A program made the translations under genes and the position numbers. A stretch of DNA of 64,000 bases from an uncultured Paracoccaceae bacterium (GTDB lineage Bacteria > Pseudomonadota > Alphaproteobacteria > Rhodobacterales > Rhodobacteraceae), in NCBI GenBank assembly GCA_947500825.1, contig CANMTR010000014.1, positions 1 through 64,000 of the forward strand, written 5' to 3'. The notes below the pieces were generated by a model, which was not told the DNA's origin, ran no database searches, and saw only the letters and a program-made list of their open reading frames with translations. This document shows, one piece after another, positions 19,552-28,145 of this stretch (position 1 is its first letter; each line of letters starts with the position of its first letter).

Positions 19552-20189
19552 GCGGCCGCGGGGTTGCGGAAGGCGGCGGAGGGCCGCATTTCGACACCTT
19601 GTCCCGATTTGCAGAGGACCGTCGCGCCCGGCCCGGCTTGCGCCAGTTCGCGCCATTGGACACCGGCCGCGCCGAGAAGGATCTCGCCGTCGATCCGCAT
19701 CGGCGCGCCTGCATCGAGCGCGGCGATGTCGGCCAGAAGGCCCGGGGACACAGGCCCCGCGCAGGGCCACAGAAGGTCCAGGTCGGACCCGTCATGCAAG
19801 TAGGCGAGGCCGGTAAGCCGTTGCCACAGCAACGCGCCGAAGGGACGTGGCCCGATGCCGTGGGCCGTCCCGATCCGCGCGACCTCGCGGAGCGTGGGCT
19901 CCCAGCAGGGGGGGGCGGCGTCGATGCAATCGAGGATCTGCGGCGGTGAGACGGGCTCCAGGCTCCGTTCGGGCAAGGCCAGGGCGATCCGCCGTTTGCC
20001 CGCCGCGGGCGGAAGCGGCAGGCCCAGCGGCACCTCCGCCCCGTCCGAAGGGGCCTTGCGGCGAACGATGAGCGGTCGGCCCGCGGCGGCCCAGGCGGCG
20101 GCGACATCCTCCGGCAGCTTTTCGGGCAGGGACGGCATGTCGACCGGAGCGCGGACCAGATCGTGCCGGGCGAAGCCCTCAGCCGCCAC
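19548..20189 (-). CDS. mdcG: Phosphoribosyl-dephospho-CoA transferase
   Basis: A 213-residue MdcG-family nucleotidyltransferase-fold protein that attaches the dephospho-CoA prosthetic group to the ACP MdcC. Typical features are the N-terminal RHDLV, the central FGALLWQRLTGLAYLHDGSDLDLLWP containing the metal-binding GSDLDLL, and the end with AFRNPAAA. I chose GTG at 20189 as start; it lies just inside the end of mdcE and matches the family N-terminus. The longer frame upstream is a shadow of mdcE. Confidence 0.9.
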   Translation of the reverse strand: MAAEGFARHDLVRAPVDMPSLPEKLPEDVAAAWAAAGRPLIVRRKAPSDGAEVPLGLPLPPAAGKRRIALALPERSLEPVSPPQILDCIDAAPPCWEPTLREVARIGTAHGIGPRPFGALLWQRLTGLAYLHDGSDLDLLWPCAGPVSPGLLADIAALDAGAPMRIDGEILLGAAGVQWRELAQAGPGATVLCKSGQGVEMRPSAAFRNPAAA

Positions 20190-20895
20190 GGGCCGCCTCC
20201 ACGACCAGATCCGCGATCCGTGCGGCCTCCGTGCGACCGCCCCGTTCCGCGCCCAGGCGGTCGCGGTCGTCGAAGCGGGGCAGGTCATCGAGCAATGACG
20301 CGACCTGGCCCGCCAGCGGCGCATCCGCATCGAGGACGGCGCGCACGCTTCCCATCGCCACCATGTTGTCGAGCCCCGGCGCGAAGACCGGCGTATCCTT
20401 GGCCAGCTCCTCGAGTCGTTCGAGCGGCAGCGTGGTCACGCGCGCCACGGAGGTTAGGTCCATCACCGTGGGATTGGCGCCCGGCACGCCCACGAGGACA
20501 CGGGTGGCCAGCGCGGTGGCGATGAAGGCCCCGGCGGCCGAGTGGCCGTAGATCATCCCAACCGTGGGATGGCCCCGCGTATCGGCGAGGAACAGGGCCT
20601 TGGCCAGGTGCGCCAGGTACTCGTTCAGCCCCAAGAGTTCGTCCCGCCGCCGCATCCGCTGGCTGCCGGAATCGATCAGCACGAGGATCGGGTCTCCGTC
20701 ATCACGCGCGGCCGCGTCGAGCACCAGCCCCGCGAGCCGGAGCGCCCCGTCGACGCCCAGGGTGGTCTCGTCCGCGATGCCGATTACCGTCGCGCGGCCG
20801 CCGGCCAGCGGGCCGGACCCTGCGATCAGGCCGTCTTGGACGGTAACGTCGTGACCGTCCGGAAAGAGGGAGGCGAGGATCTCATCGAGCGTCAT
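20179..20895 (-). CDS. mdcE: Malonate decarboxylase gamma subunit
   Basis: A 238-residue carboxyltransferase-fold subunit that with MdcD decarboxylates malonyl-S-ACP to acetyl-S-ACP. The crotonase-like core has LVLIDSGSQRMRRRDELLGLNEY, YGHSAAGAFIATAL and VMDLTSVARVT, all typical of MdcE. It starts 14 bp inside mdcD and overlaps mdcG. The biotin-independent Mdc system lacks membrane subunits; decarboxylation takes place in the cytosol. Confidence 0.92.
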   Translation of the reverse strand: MTLDEILASLFPDGHDVTVQDGLIAGSGPLAGGRATVIGIADETTLGVDGALRLAGLVLDAAARDDGDPILVLIDSGSQRMRRRDELLGLNEYLAHLAKALFLADTRGHPTVGMIYGHSAAGAFIATALATRVLVGVPGANPTVMDLTSVARVTTLPLERLEELAKDTPVFAPGLDNMVAMGSVRAVLDADAPLAGQVASLLDDLPRFDDRDRLGAERGGRTEAARIADLVVEAARGG

Positions 20896-21796
20896 GGCTG
20901 TCTCCGCTGCTGGCGAGAAGCTCGGCGAAGGCATCGTCGCCGAGCGCGGACACGCGCCCGGATTCGGGGACACCGAGGGCGGACCAGATGTCGGGCGCGT
21001 CGCCGGCCGTGCCGTGGCGCTCCAGCCTTGCCTCCAGCCGGGCCTGCTCGGCGCGCATCGTCTCGAGGTCGAACGCGGGCGCGCGATCGATCAATCGCAG
21101 CGCAGCGGCCCGGAACGCCTCCGCCGTGTCGGCGGCATAGGCGTCCGCCCCGCCGGTCAGCGCGCGGTGCTTGCCCCCCATCGTGCGCCAGACGAGCGCG
21201 CGGTCCTTCGAGTCGAACTCCTCGACGCCATGGTTGGTCTCGATCACCTCGGGGCCCGAGACGGCGATCCTGCCCTGTTCGGAGACGACGAGGCGCGCGC
21301 AGGTCCCCGCGATGAGGCCGCCGCCGCCATAGGCTCCCGCCCGGCCGCCGACGAGGCCCACGACGGGAACTCCGGCGCGCCGCACCTCGACGATCGCGCG
21401 CATGATCTCCGAGATCGCCGTCTCGCCGGCATTGGCCTCCTGCAATCGGACACCGCCGGTGTCGAAGAGGATCAGGACGGCCGCCGGGCGCAGCTCGGCG
21501 GCGGCGCGCAGCAGGCCCGTGAGCTTGGCCGCGTGAACCTCGCCGAAGGCGCCGCCCATGAAGCGGCCTTCCTGCGCGGCCGCGAGCACGGGGCGATCAT
21601 CGAGCGTGCCACGGCCCACCACGATGCCGTCATCGAAGGCGCGGGGAAGGTCGAAGAGCGGAAGATGCGGGCTCGTCTCGCGCGCGGCGGGGCCGAGGAA
21701 CTCGGTGAAGCTCGCCCTGTCGAGCAGGGCCGCGAGGCGTGCGCGCGCGCTGGCCTCGTACCAGCTGGGCGCGCGGTCGGCGGTGGGTGCGCTCAC
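20882..21796 (-). CDS. mdcD: Malonate decarboxylase beta subunit
   Basis: A 304-residue carboxyltransferase-fold subunit. Family phrases: SWYEASARARLAALLDR near the N-terminus, AAQEGRFMGGAFGEVHAAKLTGLL, ILFDTGGVRLQEANAGE, and SGPEVIETNHGVEEFD. With MdcE it forms the malonyl-S-ACP decarboxylase. The start is GTG at 21796, overlapping the mdcC stop; the long upstream frame is a shadow. Confidence 0.93.
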   Translation of the reverse strand: MSAPTADRAPSWYEASARARLAALLDRASFTEFLGPAARETSPHLPLFDLPRAFDDGIVVGRGTLDDRPVLAAAQEGRFMGGAFGEVHAAKLTGLLRAAAELRPAAVLILFDTGGVRLQEANAGETAISEIMRAIVEVRRAGVPVVGLVGGRAGAYGGGGLIAGTCARLVVSEQGRIAVSGPEVIETNHGVEEFDSKDRALVWRTMGGKHRALTGGADAYAADTAEAFRAAALRLIDRAPAFDLETMRAEQARLEARLERHGTAGDAPDIWSALGVPESGRVSALGDDAFAELLASSGDSHDAR

Positions 21797-22107
21797 GACT
21801 GGCCCTCCATCATCCGGGCGGCCTGCAGCAGGCGCAGCATCACCGTGTCGGGTTGCGCGCCGCCGTCGTTGATCGAGATCCGGACGCCGCCAGGAGCCGC
21901 TCGCTCGACGAAATCTGCGATCACCGCTTCCCAGACGGCGTCGTAGCCGCCGAGCGGCGTGGTGATCTCGATCTCGCACCGGTCGGGTTCCAGCACCCGC
22001 TCCATGAGGACCTCGAGGTTGCCCGAGGCGACCACGCCCAGGATCGCCTGGTCGCGACCGCCCCCCAGGGCGCGCGGTGTCTCGTGGGAGAATTGCAGCC
22101 TATCCAT
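21793..22107 (-). CDS. mdcC: Malonate decarboxylase acyl carrier protein (delta subunit)
   Basis: A 104-residue ACP. The phosphoribosyl-dephospho-CoA attachment Ser is in VVASGNLEVLMER (Ser28 with the start used here), matching Ser25 of the Klebsiella protein. The C-terminal half has the family pattern EIEITTPLGGYDAVW and RISINDGGAQPDTVMLRLLQA. An in-frame GTG at 22116 overlaps the mdcA stop as GTGA and is an equally possible start. MdcC carries acetyl and malonyl groups between MdcA and MdcDE. Confidence 0.92.
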   Translation of the reverse strand: MDRLQFSHETPRALGGGRDQAILGVVASGNLEVLMERVLEPDRCEIEITTPLGGYDAVWEAVIADFVERAAPGGVRISINDGGAQPDTVMLRLLQAARMMEGQS

Positions 22108-22112
22108 GTCGC

Positions 22113-23762
22113 TCACCAGTTCCTGAAGCGCGCGGGCGGATCGTAGAGCCCGCCCGACCAATGCACGAGATCCTTCATCGAGCGCGCCGCGAGTAGCGAC
22201 CGGTCGGCGTCGAGGACGTCGATGCCCAGGTCCTCTGGGCGGCGGATCACGCCCCGTTCGCGCAGCTGCGCCACCATCGCGCGGTCGCGGCCGCGGCCGA
22301 TCTCGGTATAGCCGGCGACGCCCCGGATCGCCTGCTCGCGCTCCTGCGCGGTTCGGCACAGGAGCAGGTTGGCGATCCCTTCCTCGGTCAGGATATGGGT
22401 GACGTCGTCGCCGTAGATCATCACCGGCGCCAGGTCGAGGCCGGCATTGCGGGCCAGCCGCACGGCATCGAGCTCCTCCACGAAGGTCGGCGCCATGCCC
22501 TCTGCGAAGGTCTCGACGATCTGGACAACGAGCTTGCGGCCCCGGCGCATCAGGCGCTCGTCCGTTCCGTCCGAGGCCTCTTCCGCGGCCTTGAGCCAGG
22601 CGGGCGAAGGGTGCCGACGGCCATGCGGGTCGGACCCCATGTTCGGCGCCCCCCCGAAGCCCGCGACCCGCCCGGTCGTGACGGTCGAGGAGTTGCCCTG
22701 AAGGTCGACCTGCAGCGTCGAGCCGATGAACATGTCGCAGGCGTAGAGCCCTGCCGTCTGGCAGAACGCCCGGTTGGACCGCAGCGACCCGTCGGGCCCG
22801 GTGAAGAAGATGTCGGGTCGGGCGCCGACATAGGCCTCCATCCCCACCTCGGAGCCGAAGCAGTGGACTTGCGAGACCCACCCCGATTCGACCGCCGGGA
22901 TCAGGGAAGGGTGGGGGTTCAGCGCCCAGTGGCTCGCGACCTTGCCCTTCAGCCCCAGCCTCTCGCCGTAGGTCGGCAGGATCAGCTCGATTGCGGCCGT
23001 CCCGAAGCCGATGCCGTGGTTCAACCGGGTCACCCCGTATTCCCCGTAGATCCCCTTCAGCGCCATCATCGCCATGAGGATCTGCGTCTCGGTCACGGCG
23101 CCGGGATCGCGGGTGAAGAGCGGCTCGACATAGAAGGGCTTGTCGGCCTCGACGACGAAATGCACGCGGTCGCCGGGGATGTCGACGCGCGGTACTTTCT
23201 CGACGATCTCGTTGACTTGCGCGACCACGAGCCCGTTCTTGAAGGCCGTCGCCTCGACGACGGTGGGCGTATCCTCGGTGTTCGGTCCGGTATAGAGGTT
23301 GCCGTCGCGGTCGGCGCTCACGGCGACGACAAGCGCCACCTGCGGCGTCAGGTCGACGAAGTAGCGCGCGAACAGCTCGAGATAGGTATGCACGGCCCCC
23401 ACGGTCAGGGAGCCCTCGCCCATCATCCGCGCCACCCGCGCGCCCTGCGGCCCGGAATAGGAGTAGTCCAGCCGATCCGCGATCCCGATCTCGAAGATGT
23501 CCAGATGTTCCGGCAGGACCACGCCGGACTGCACCATGTGAAGGCCGTTCACCCGCGCGGGGTCGCAGCCGGCAAGCGCGCGCGCAAGGCAGTCGGCCTG
23601 CTTCTGGTTGTCTCCCTCGATGCAGACCCGGTCACCCGGGCGGATCACCGCCTCCAGAAGCGCGGTCGCCTCGGTGGCGGCAACGATCTTGCCGTCGGCC
23701 ATCGCCGCCCCGGCTTGCCGCCGCGCGGAGAGAGCCTCTGGCCCGGTCTCGCCTTCGGACAT
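22113..23762 (-). CDS. mdcA: Malonate decarboxylase alpha subunit (acetyl-ACP:malonate ACP transferase)
   Basis: A 549-residue coenzyme A-transferase-fold subunit, the largest of the complex, that swaps acetyl for malonyl on MdcC. Conserved stretches include VIRPGDRVCIEGDNQKQAD, SYSGPQGARVARM, LYTGPNTEDTPT, LNHGIGFGTAAIELI, GFGGAPNMGSDPHGRRH and EELDAVRLARNAGLDLAPVM. The ATG at 23762 is preceded by a G-rich Shine-Dalgarno (GGGGGGAAT). It is the first gene of mdcACDEGBH, transcribed away from madLM across a 213-bp intergenic region. Confidence 0.95.
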   Translation of the reverse strand: MSEGETGPEALSARRQAGAAMADGKIVAATEATALLEAVIRPGDRVCIEGDNQKQADCLARALAGCDPARVNGLHMVQSGVVLPEHLDIFEIGIADRLDYSYSGPQGARVARMMGEGSLTVGAVHTYLELFARYFVDLTPQVALVVAVSADRDGNLYTGPNTEDTPTVVEATAFKNGLVVAQVNEIVEKVPRVDIPGDRVHFVVEADKPFYVEPLFTRDPGAVTETQILMAMMALKGIYGEYGVTRLNHGIGFGTAAIELILPTYGERLGLKGKVASHWALNPHPSLIPAVESGWVSQVHCFGSEVGMEAYVGARPDIFFTGPDGSLRSNRAFCQTAGLYACDMFIGSTLQVDLQGNSSTVTTGRVAGFGGAPNMGSDPHGRRHPSPAWLKAAEEASDGTDERLMRRGRKLVVQIVETFAEGMAPTFVEELDAVRLARNAGLDLAPVMIYGDDVTHILTEEGIANLLLCRTAQEREQAIRGVAGYTEIGRGRDRAMVAQLRERGVIRRPEDLGIDVLDADRSLLAARSMKDLVHWSGGLYDPPARFRNW

Positions 23763-23804
23763 GCAATTCCCCCCAACAGCCGCGCCCGAGGCGCGGGATC
23801 GACC

Positions 23805-23847
23805 TTGTGCATACAATACAGCAAATTTGTGCAAATTTGTATACACA
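23805..23847. promoter_or_regulatory. Palindromic operator cluster in the mdcA/madL divergent promoter region
   Basis: This A+T-rich stretch holds TTGTGCATACAA (23805-23816, imperfect palindrome), two direct copies of GCAAATTTGT (23821-23840), and TGTATACA (23838-23845, perfect palindrome). TTGTNNACAA-like palindromes are typical targets of FCD-type GntR regulators, and a GntR gene lies at the end of the madLM cluster. Placement between divergent mdcA and madL would let one regulator control both. The assignment to that regulator is inference. Confidence 0.6.
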
Positions 23848-23975
23848 TGATGCTTTTCAAATCGAAATAGTATTCTTTGACCCTACGTCGTCAAGGTATC
23901 GAATCGCACTTGAGGGAGGAGCGTGGAGATGATCGATCGAAAAACCGCAGGATTGTCGGGGCGGGGGGTGCGGCC

Positions 23976-24401
23976 ATGATTTACGGCGTCGCCCTTCTGG
24001 CAGTCTCGATGCTCATCGGCATCCTGGTCGGCGAGGTCCTGGGCATCGTCATCGGCGTCAGCGCCAATGTCGGTGGCGTCGGCATCGCGATGGTGTTTCT
24101 CATCGGGGGCCGCGTTCTGCTGGAACGCGCCGGCCTCATGGATGAGAAGATGCGCTTCGGCGTCCTGTTCTGGGCGGGCATCTACATCCCGATCGTGGTC
24201 GCCATGGCCGCCACCCAGAACGTCGTGGCCGCCGTGACGGGCGGGCCCCTCGTCATCGTCACCGCGCTCGTCTCGATCTTGGTCAGCTTCGCCACCGTGG
24301 CTGTCCTGGGCCGCATGGCCCCCGAGCCGCAGGGCATCCTGCGCGACGACGACGGCGCCGAGATCCTGGACGACAGGTCCCGCAAGGAGGGTGCGAGATG
24401 A
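23976..24401 (+). CDS. madL: Malonate transporter subunit MadL
   Basis: A 141-residue membrane protein of the MadL family, the small subunit of the MadLM malonate carrier described in Malonomonas rubra (Na+-coupled there). Four hydrophobic segments are visible (about residues 2-25, 28-48, 62-85, 88-110), with the family phrase GVSANVGGVGIAMVFLI. The C-terminal ~30 residues are charged. The ATG at 23976 is preceded by a G-rich run. It overlaps madM by 4 bp. Confidence 0.9.
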   Translation: MIYGVALLAVSMLIGILVGEVLGIVIGVSANVGGVGIAMVFLIGGRVLLERAGLMDEKMRFGVLFWAGIYIPIVVAMAATQNVVAAVTGGPLVIVTALVSILVSFATVAVLGRMAPEPQGILRDDDGAEILDDRSRKEGAR

Positions 24402-25162
24402 ACGACCTCATGGACTCCGTCTTCGTCGATCACGGCCTGATCACCGCCTTCGCGCTGGTCGGCCTGTTGATGATCGTGTCGAACCTCGCGGCCGACAAGC
24501 TCTTCGCCGGCCGGATCCACGGCTCGGCGATCGCCATCGTCGTGGGGCTGATACTGGCCTACGCGGGCGGCGTGGCCAGCGGCGGCGAGGACGGCATCGC
24601 CGACATCGCGCTCTTTTCCGGCATGGGCCTCCTGGGCGGATCGATGCTGCGCGACTTCGCCATCGTCGCCACGGCCTTCGAGGTCAACGTCGCGGAGGTG
24701 CGCCGCTCGGGCCTGATCGGGGTGATCGCCCTGGGGCTCGGCGTCGTCCTTCCCTTCGTCGCGGGCGCGGCCTGCGCGGTGGCCTTCGGTTATACCGATG
24801 CGGTCTCGATCACCACGATCGGCGCCGGTGCACTGACCTACATCGTCGGGCCCGTGACCGGCACGGCGCTCGGGGCGGATTCCACCGTGATCGCGCTGTC
24901 GGTGGCCACGGGCGTGATGAAGTCCGTCTCGGTCATGGTGATCACGCCGCTGGTCGCCGGGCCGATCGGCCTGCGTACACCCGCCTCGGCCATGGCGTTC
25001 GGCGGGCTCATGGGGACGACGTCCGGTGTCGCCGCCGGCCTCGCGGCCACGGACCCGAAGCTCGTTCCCTACGGCGCGATGACGGCCACCTTCCATACCG
25101 GGCTGGGGTGCCTCTTGGGGCCGTCGGTTCTCTTTCTCGCGGTACGTGCTATCTTCGGGTGA
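24398..25162 (+). CDS. madM: Malonate transporter subunit MadM
   Basis: A 254-residue membrane protein with about seven to eight hydrophobic segments, the large subunit of MadLM. Family phrases include HGSAIAIVVGLILAYAGG, TTIGAGALTYIVGPVTG and FHTGLGCLLGPSVLFL. It would import malonate for the Mdc decarboxylase encoded on the other strand. The ATG lies in ATGA overlap with madL; the gntR gene follows after 18 bp. Confidence 0.92.
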   Translation: MNDLMDSVFVDHGLITAFALVGLLMIVSNLAADKLFAGRIHGSAIAIVVGLILAYAGGVASGGEDGIADIALFSGMGLLGGSMLRDFAIVATAFEVNVAEVRRSGLIGVIALGLGVVLPFVAGAACAVAFGYTDAVSITTIGAGALTYIVGPVTGTALGADSTVIALSVATGVMKSVSVMVITPLVAGPIGLRTPASAMAFGGLMGTTSGVAAGLAATDPKLVPYGAMTATFHTGLGCLLGPSVLFLAVRAIFG

Positions 25163-25180
25163 CGGATAGACCGGGATGAC

Positions 25181-25879
25181 ATGCACAAGAAGACCTCCGG
25201 ACCGGAACTGCGGTCGGATCGTATACGCGATGCGCTGAGCGACGAGATCGCCGGGGGCGTCATGCACCCCGGCGAGGCGCTGGACGAGAAGGAGCTCGCC
25301 CGGCGCTTCGGCGTGTCGCGCACCCCGGTGCGCGAGGCGCTGCGCCAGCTTGCGACGAGCGGCCAGGTCGAGGCGCGACCCCATCGCGGCATGGTTGTTG
25401 CCCGCGTCACGCCCGAGCGCATTCGCGACCTGTTCGAGACCACGGCCGAGGTCGAGGCGATGTGCGTCCGGCTGGCCACCTACCGAATGACCCCGGCCGA
25501 GCGCGGGCACCTGACGGATCTATGGGAAAACTCGCTGGATGTCGTCGGGGCCGGGGATTTTGACGCCTACGACCGCGTCAACCGCGATTTTCACGAGACG
25601 ATCTACACGGCCACGCGCAATGCCTTCATGGCCGAGCAGGCCATGGACATCCGCATCCGTCTGCTTGGCTTCAGGCGCACACAGCTGCGTTTCAAGGACA
25701 GGCTGCGAAGTTCGCGGGCCGAACACGGCGAGATCCTGACCCTGATGGCCCGCGGCGACGGTGACGGCGCCGCGAGAGCGATGCGCGCCCATATCTTCGC
25801 CGCCGCCAGCGCGCTCGAACGCTACATCGCCTCCATTTCGGATACCTCGGGGCGTGGCGGAAGCGAGGGGAGCCCGTGA
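25181..25879 (+). CDS. GntR-family (FCD) transcriptional regulator of malonate use
   Basis: A 232-residue regulator. The winged helix-turn-helix covers residues ~10-75, with LDEKELARRFGVSRTPVREALRQL. The FCD ligand domain covers ~85-215, with acidic and His residues in DRVNRDFHETIY and a later EHGEIL, the usual metal/ligand-binding helices. It lies 18 bp after madM and is probably co-transcribed. Context suggests it responds to malonate and binds the palindromes upstream of mdcA and madL. Other Mdc clusters use a LysR regulator (MdcR); Mad/Mat clusters often use GntR proteins. Confidence 0.88.
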   Translation: MHKKTSGPELRSDRIRDALSDEIAGGVMHPGEALDEKELARRFGVSRTPVREALRQLATSGQVEARPHRGMVVARVTPERIRDLFETTAEVEAMCVRLATYRMTPAERGHLTDLWENSLDVVGAGDFDAYDRVNRDFHETIYTATRNAFMAEQAMDIRIRLLGFRRTQLRFKDRLRSSRAEHGEILTLMARGDGDGAARAMRAHIFAAASALERYIASISDTSGRGGSEGSP

Positions 25880-26034
25880 CCCTTCCCGAGCTGACATCCA
25901 AGCTCGCCCCACGCCAGGGTCGTCCGCGCCACTCCGCCGACCATCGCTCCGGGCGCATGGCGCTCCGGTGACCGGCCGATGAGAGCCGCGGCTGCCTTTT
26001 GGGCGGCGGCCTTGAGTTGTCTCGACCGCGGGCC

Positions 26035-26460
26035 TCCAGTTCCAGGGCGGCAACTCGCCAAGACAGTCGATCCCGTGATCCTGAATGCGGGGGAAGATGT
26101 CACCCGGGCAGGCTGTGGGAGGGCGCCCGCCGAGCCGGCGATCGAGGGCGTGGCGGACCGATCCGGTCCAGGGCATCCCGGGCGATCCTGGAGCTCGCGC
26201 CGATCCAGGCATCGTGGACGTCGTCGCGCAGCTGCGCCAGCCGCGCCGCATCGCGCCGACATGCCTGGCCCGCGGCCTCGGGCCGGAGGATGCCGTCGAA
26301 CCCGTCCATGCGCCTCTTCGCATGAGGCGCCCGCACCTTTGAGCCCTTCGACGGCCGGTTCGAGCTGCTCGATCTCGCGTTCGGCCTTCCCCCGGCGCCG
26401 GACGTCTGCTTCTGGAGCTTGCCGATCCTGATCGGCGGCGACTGCCCGGGCAGATCACGA
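26035..26460 (-). pseudogene. Degenerate IS66-family transposase remnant
   Basis: Pieces of an IS66 TnpC-like transposase can be read in different minus-strand frames. Near 26440-26340 there is RIGKLQKQT followed, after a frameshift, by EREIEQLEPAVEGLKG, the coiled N-terminal region. Near 26300-26160 a worn segment has DALDRIG. Near 26110-26045 the C-terminal end reads FPRIQDHGIDCLGELPPWNW, like the usual IS66 ending. Most of the ~500-residue protein is missing. No inverted repeats were found. The rest of 25880-26637 shows no gene. Confidence 0.6.
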
Positions 26461-26637
26461 GCACCCACGCCCGTAAGACGTCGTCATGCACGTGTCGTGA
26501 ATAGCCGGGTGAAGGTCCGACAGGCGCTCCGGGCCGGGCGGTTGTCTCCGCAGGGCACTCTCGGCGCTTATGCGCCGTCGGAGCCCTGAATTTTCAGGGA
26601 GCTACGCGATGGCAGCCGATGCCGAAGGGGAGGTGAC

Positions 26638-26711
26638 TGGAGCGGGTGAAGGGAATCGAACCCTCGTCTTAAGCTTGGGAAGCTCCTGCTCTACCATTGA
26701 GCTACACCCGC
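26638..26711 (-). tRNA. tRNA-Gly (anticodon CCC)
   Basis: The minus strand folds as a cloverleaf: acceptor GCGGGTG/CACCCGC, D arm GCTC/GAGC, anticodon loop TTCCCAA (26675-26681) with anticodon CCC, T arm GAGGG/CCCTT with loop TTCGATT, and an encoded CCA at 26638-26640. It resembles E. coli glyU. The anticodon stem has one weak G-A closing position. It lies 69 bp downstream of the ornithine decarboxylase gene on the same strand and beside the IS66 remnant. Confidence 0.95.
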
Positions 26712-26780
26712 GATGGTCCGCACAATATCGCCTCGTGCGGCAGAGGCAAGACGCGGCGACCGAAATCGCCGCGCGAAAGC

Positions 26781-27944
26781 TTAGATCACCAGCAGATCGA
26801 GCGGCGGGAAGCCGTTGAAGCCGACGCTGGAATAGGTCGAGGTATAGGCGCCGCAATTGCGGATCACCACCCGGTCGCCGGCGGACAGGGTCAGGGGCAG
26901 TTGCACGGGGCGGCGCTCGTAGAGCACATCGACCGAGTCGCAGGACGGGCCCGCCAGGATGCAGGGGCCGGTCTCGTCGCCGTCGCGCACGGTGCGGATC
27001 TGGTAGCGGATCGCCTCGCCTTCCGTTTCCGCAAGGCCCGAGAAGCGCCCGATGTCGAGATAGACCCAGCGGTGCAGGTCCGTCTCGGACTTGCGGCTGA
27101 CCAGCAGCACCTCGGCGGCGATGGCGCCCGCGTCCGCCACCATGCCGCGCCCGGGCTCGGCCATCACCTCGAGCTCGGTGCCGAACAGGCGGCGCACCTG
27201 CGCCATGACGCCCGCGGCGTACTCGGCCGGCCCGTCCACCGCCTCGCCGTAGAAGGCGGGGAACCCGCCGCCGATGTTCAACAGGCTCATGCCGAAGCCG
27301 GCGGCCTGCAGGCGGTGCCAGATCCCGGCCACCTGGGCCAGGGTGTCCGACCACATGGTGGCGAAGCGGGTCTGGCTGCCCACGTGGAACGACAGGCCCA
27401 CCGGCGCCAGGCCCAGCGCGCGCGCCCGGGCCGCCAGCCCCTCCACCCGGTCGGGGGCGCAGCCGAACTTGCGCGTCAGCGGCCAGTCGGCGCCCGAGGG
27501 CTCGACGATCACGCGCAGGTAGATGCGCGCGCCGGGTGCGGCGCGGGCGATCTTCTCCAGCTCCTCCTCGGCATCGGCGGCGAACAGGGTGATGCCGGCG
27601 GCGTGCGCGAAGGCGATGTCGCTCTCGCGCTTGATCGTGTTGCCGAAGCTGATCGCCTCGGGCCGCGCGCCCTGGCTCAGGCACAGCTCGATCTCTCCGC
27701 GCGAGGCCGCGTCGAACCCGGACCCTTCGGCCACGAGCGTCGAGATCACCTCCCGCGCGGGGTTGGCCTTCACGGCATAATGGATGCGCGCACCGTCGAG
27801 CCCGTCCTTCAGGGCGCGGTAGTTGCGCGCCACGACGCGCGGATCGAGGACCAGCGTCGGACGGTCGAAGGGCCGCGTCGCGGCGACTTCCTCGGCGGTG
27901 GGGGCAAAGGCGCGGCCGACGAAGTCGGGGGAGAGGGCGGTCAT
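26781..27944 (-). CDS. Type III PLP-dependent ornithine/lysine decarboxylase
   Basis: A 387-residue alanine-racemase-fold decarboxylase making putrescine (or cadaverine) in polyamine synthesis. The PLP lysine is K59 in YAVKANP. HVGSQT, LNIGGGFP, AEPGRGMVADAG and the active-site Cys motif GPSCDSVDVL are all present and typical of ornithine decarboxylases of this fold. The length fits the short bacterial ODC of alphaproteobacteria. Specificity for ornithine over lysine cannot be settled by eye. About 200 bp of leader precede it. Confidence 0.92.
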   Translation of the reverse strand: MTALSPDFVGRAFAPTAEEVAATRPFDRPTLVLDPRVVARNYRALKDGLDGARIHYAVKANPAREVISTLVAEGSGFDAASRGEIELCLSQGARPEAISFGNTIKRESDIAFAHAAGITLFAADAEEELEKIARAAPGARIYLRVIVEPSGADWPLTRKFGCAPDRVEGLAARARALGLAPVGLSFHVGSQTRFATMWSDTLAQVAGIWHRLQAAGFGMSLLNIGGGFPAFYGEAVDGPAEYAAGVMAQVRRLFGTELEVMAEPGRGMVADAGAIAAEVLLVSRKSETDLHRWVYLDIGRFSGLAETEGEAIRYQIRTVRDGDETGPCILAGPSCDSVDVLYERRPVQLPLTLSAGDRVVIRNCGAYTSTYSSVGFNGFPPLDLLVI

Positions 27945-28145
27945 GGCATCTCCAATGGGACCGGGGCGCAAGGCGCAACCCTGAGTTTCACGGGAGACGT
28001 TACCGTCGCTACATGTGCGGATCGGGTCCGGCGACCAGAGGCGCGTGCGTTGGCGTCTTGACCGGGCATATGGGGCGGAACGGTCGGTGACGCAAGGAAT
28101 TTCACGGCCCCCGCGATAATTTACCAAAGGCGCGGTGCGCCCCGA

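Noticed and set aside
23821-23840. Direct repeats considered as a CRISPR-like array
   Set aside because: Only two adjacent 10-bp copies with no spacers and no cas genes; a regulator site is the better explanation.
26584-26599. Palindrome CCCTGAATTTTCAGGG considered as the terminator of the tRNA-Gly transcript
   Set aside because: The stem is only six base pairs and no T run follows in the minus direction; not convincing enough to list as a feature.
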